IMG/VR virus record: IMGVR_UViG_3300008262_000623
Coordinates: 1 to 20,284 of that record
From: a virus
DNA length: 20,284 nucleotides
Direction: 5' to 3' (one strand)
In this document: positions 19,564 through 20,284 of the stretch, in pieces
Position numbering within the stretch: position 1 is the stretch's first letter
Layout: each line of letters begins with the position of its first letter
Notes under the pieces: model-generated
Told to the model about the DNA's origin: nothing
The model's database searches: none
The model's input: the letters and a program-made list of their open reading frames with translations, nothing else
Made by a program: the position numbers and the translations under genes

Positions 19564-20284
19564 CGAATGAAGTTCATTTGATTGTTCGCAGAGGCGAGGA
19601 GACTCCTATTTTAAGTATGAGCAACGCGCCAACACTTGGCGATGTTGGATCGCAACGAATTATTGTCGACGCTTTTGCGGGTCAAGATGACCTCGTGGGT
19701 CAAACAATCACGCTCATCAATTCCAATGGCGACACAAACGCAAGGTTCTGCAATTCGATTCAAGAGGACACGCCGTCTCCGGGTCAAACGCGAATCAATT
19801 TCCTCACCACTTTCACCTTTGATTTTCGTCAAGGTGCGGGAGGTTATTTCATTATTGGTGAGACTAAAGATTATTATGTTGACCTTTATGAAAATGAGTC
19901 GATATCGCAAAACTGGTCATTTACCGACCTTGCCGAATTAAGAGCGACGGGGAGTTATTCGCGAGAGTTTCGCATTCCCTTGACTGACCGAAATCAGGAG
20001 GTATTCGGAGCGGTTGCAAATGTCAACTTTTTAAGTTCAAATACAACCGACACGCTATTCAACACAAAGATTCCCGCAGAAATTCGAGTCGATTCGTTGC
20101 CCATCATTCGCGGACACTTGCGATTGATGAAAGTATTCAAGCAACGCGATAGGCACATCGACGTTCAAGTCGCTTTCTATTCGGAGACGCCCGACTTGTT
20201 TCGGGCAATCGGCGAAAAAAAGTTGAGTGATATTGTCGCGCTCAATACATTAAATGAAGTAATCAATTACGCTAATGTAACAAC
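19560..20284 (+). CDS. Putative tail/baseplate protein, 5' part (cut by window end)
   Basis: ATG at 19560 in an ATGA overlap with the previous gene; the frame stays open to the window end (241 codons). The N-terminal part has IIVDAFAGQDDLVGQTITLI and a beta-rich stretch. DLYENESISQNWSFTDLAEL is followed by TGSYSREFRIPLTDRNQEVF and LFNTKIPAEIRVDSLPIIRG. The SYS..F.IP.T..N...F motif is one I associate with a large tail protein of Bacteroidota phages encoded after the previous family. The rest of the protein lies outside, so function cannot be set. Confidence 0.6.
   Translation, partial: MTNEVHLIVRRGEETPILSMSNAPTLGDVGSQRIIVDAFAGQDDLVGQTITLINSNGDTNARFCNSIQEDTPSPGQTRINFLTTFTFDFRQGAGGYFIIGETKDYYVDLYENESISQNWSFTDLAELRATGSYSREFRIPLTDRNQEVFGAVANVNFLSSNTTDTLFNTKIPAEIRVDSLPIIRGHLRLMKVFKQRDRHIDVQVAFYSETPDLFRAIGEKKLSDIVALNTLNEVINYANVT

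Noticed and set aside
1-20284. tRNA genes, CRISPR arrays, integrase or attachment sites, transposons
   Set aside because: No cloverleaf-like sequences, spaced identical repeats, recombinase motifs or terminal inverted repeats were seen by eye.

Overview
The window is a densely packed stretch of a tailed double-stranded DNA bacteriophage genome (Caudoviricetes). It encodes a portal, large terminase, DnaB helicase, lambda-exonuclease-like and annealing proteins, NinG, holin and endolysin, and tail proteins. The host is most likely a member of the Bacteroidota. Two well-supported promoters carry the TAnnTTTG -7 element typical of that phylum, Shine-Dalgarno leaders are mostly absent, and several structural families (DUF6712-like connector, DUF6291-like replication protein, the tail proteins at 18.2-20.3 kb) are ones I know mainly from Bacteroidota phages. 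No rRNA, tRNA, CRISPR array, insertion sequence or integrase was seen.

Layout: (1) 1-2976, plus strand: 3' end of the portal gene with a Cys/His-rich C-terminal extension, a connector-like protein, two tiny ORFs, then a lysis cassette (two holin-like membrane proteins, an M15 endolysin, a small membrane protein). (2) 2973-12522, minus strand: an early/replication block read right to left. It begins with a small helix-turn-helix regulator and continues with an SSB-tailed mini-protein, a zinc-ribbon protein, a DnaA-domain-IV-like protein, a small HTH protein and the large terminase. A second promoter follows, then small proteins, a Rad52-like annealing protein, a YqaJ exonuclease, a replication initiator-like protein, DnaB, a frameshifted small gene, NinG, a PD-(D/E)XK nuclease and small proteins. 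(3) 12607-20284, plus strand: a sigma-like factor, a cysteine-rich protein, a HAD phosphatase, two mini-proteins, a small-terminase-like HTH protein, a tail assembly chaperone pair, a large fusion of a structural domain to a tail fibre, a gp10-like tail completion protein and two tail proteins, the last cut by the window edge. Major capsid, protease and tape measure genes are not in the window.

Almost every gene junction is an ATGA, GTGA or TAATG overlap, so translation is probably coupled along each block. Very small genes recovered at such junctions (31-57 codons) fill most apparent gaps. Control seems to sit in two intergenic regions (9420-9560 and 12523-12606). Each has a minus-strand promoter with the same 20-bp dyad placed identically against the -7 box, and the right-hand region also has a plus-strand -7 box for the sigma-like gene. 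This looks like a two-promoter regulon with a divergent switch, plausibly controlled by the HTH protein. The tail chaperone gene carries a nine-T run from which the -1 frame is open into the downstream ORF, the layout of a lambda G/GT-type programmed frameshift.
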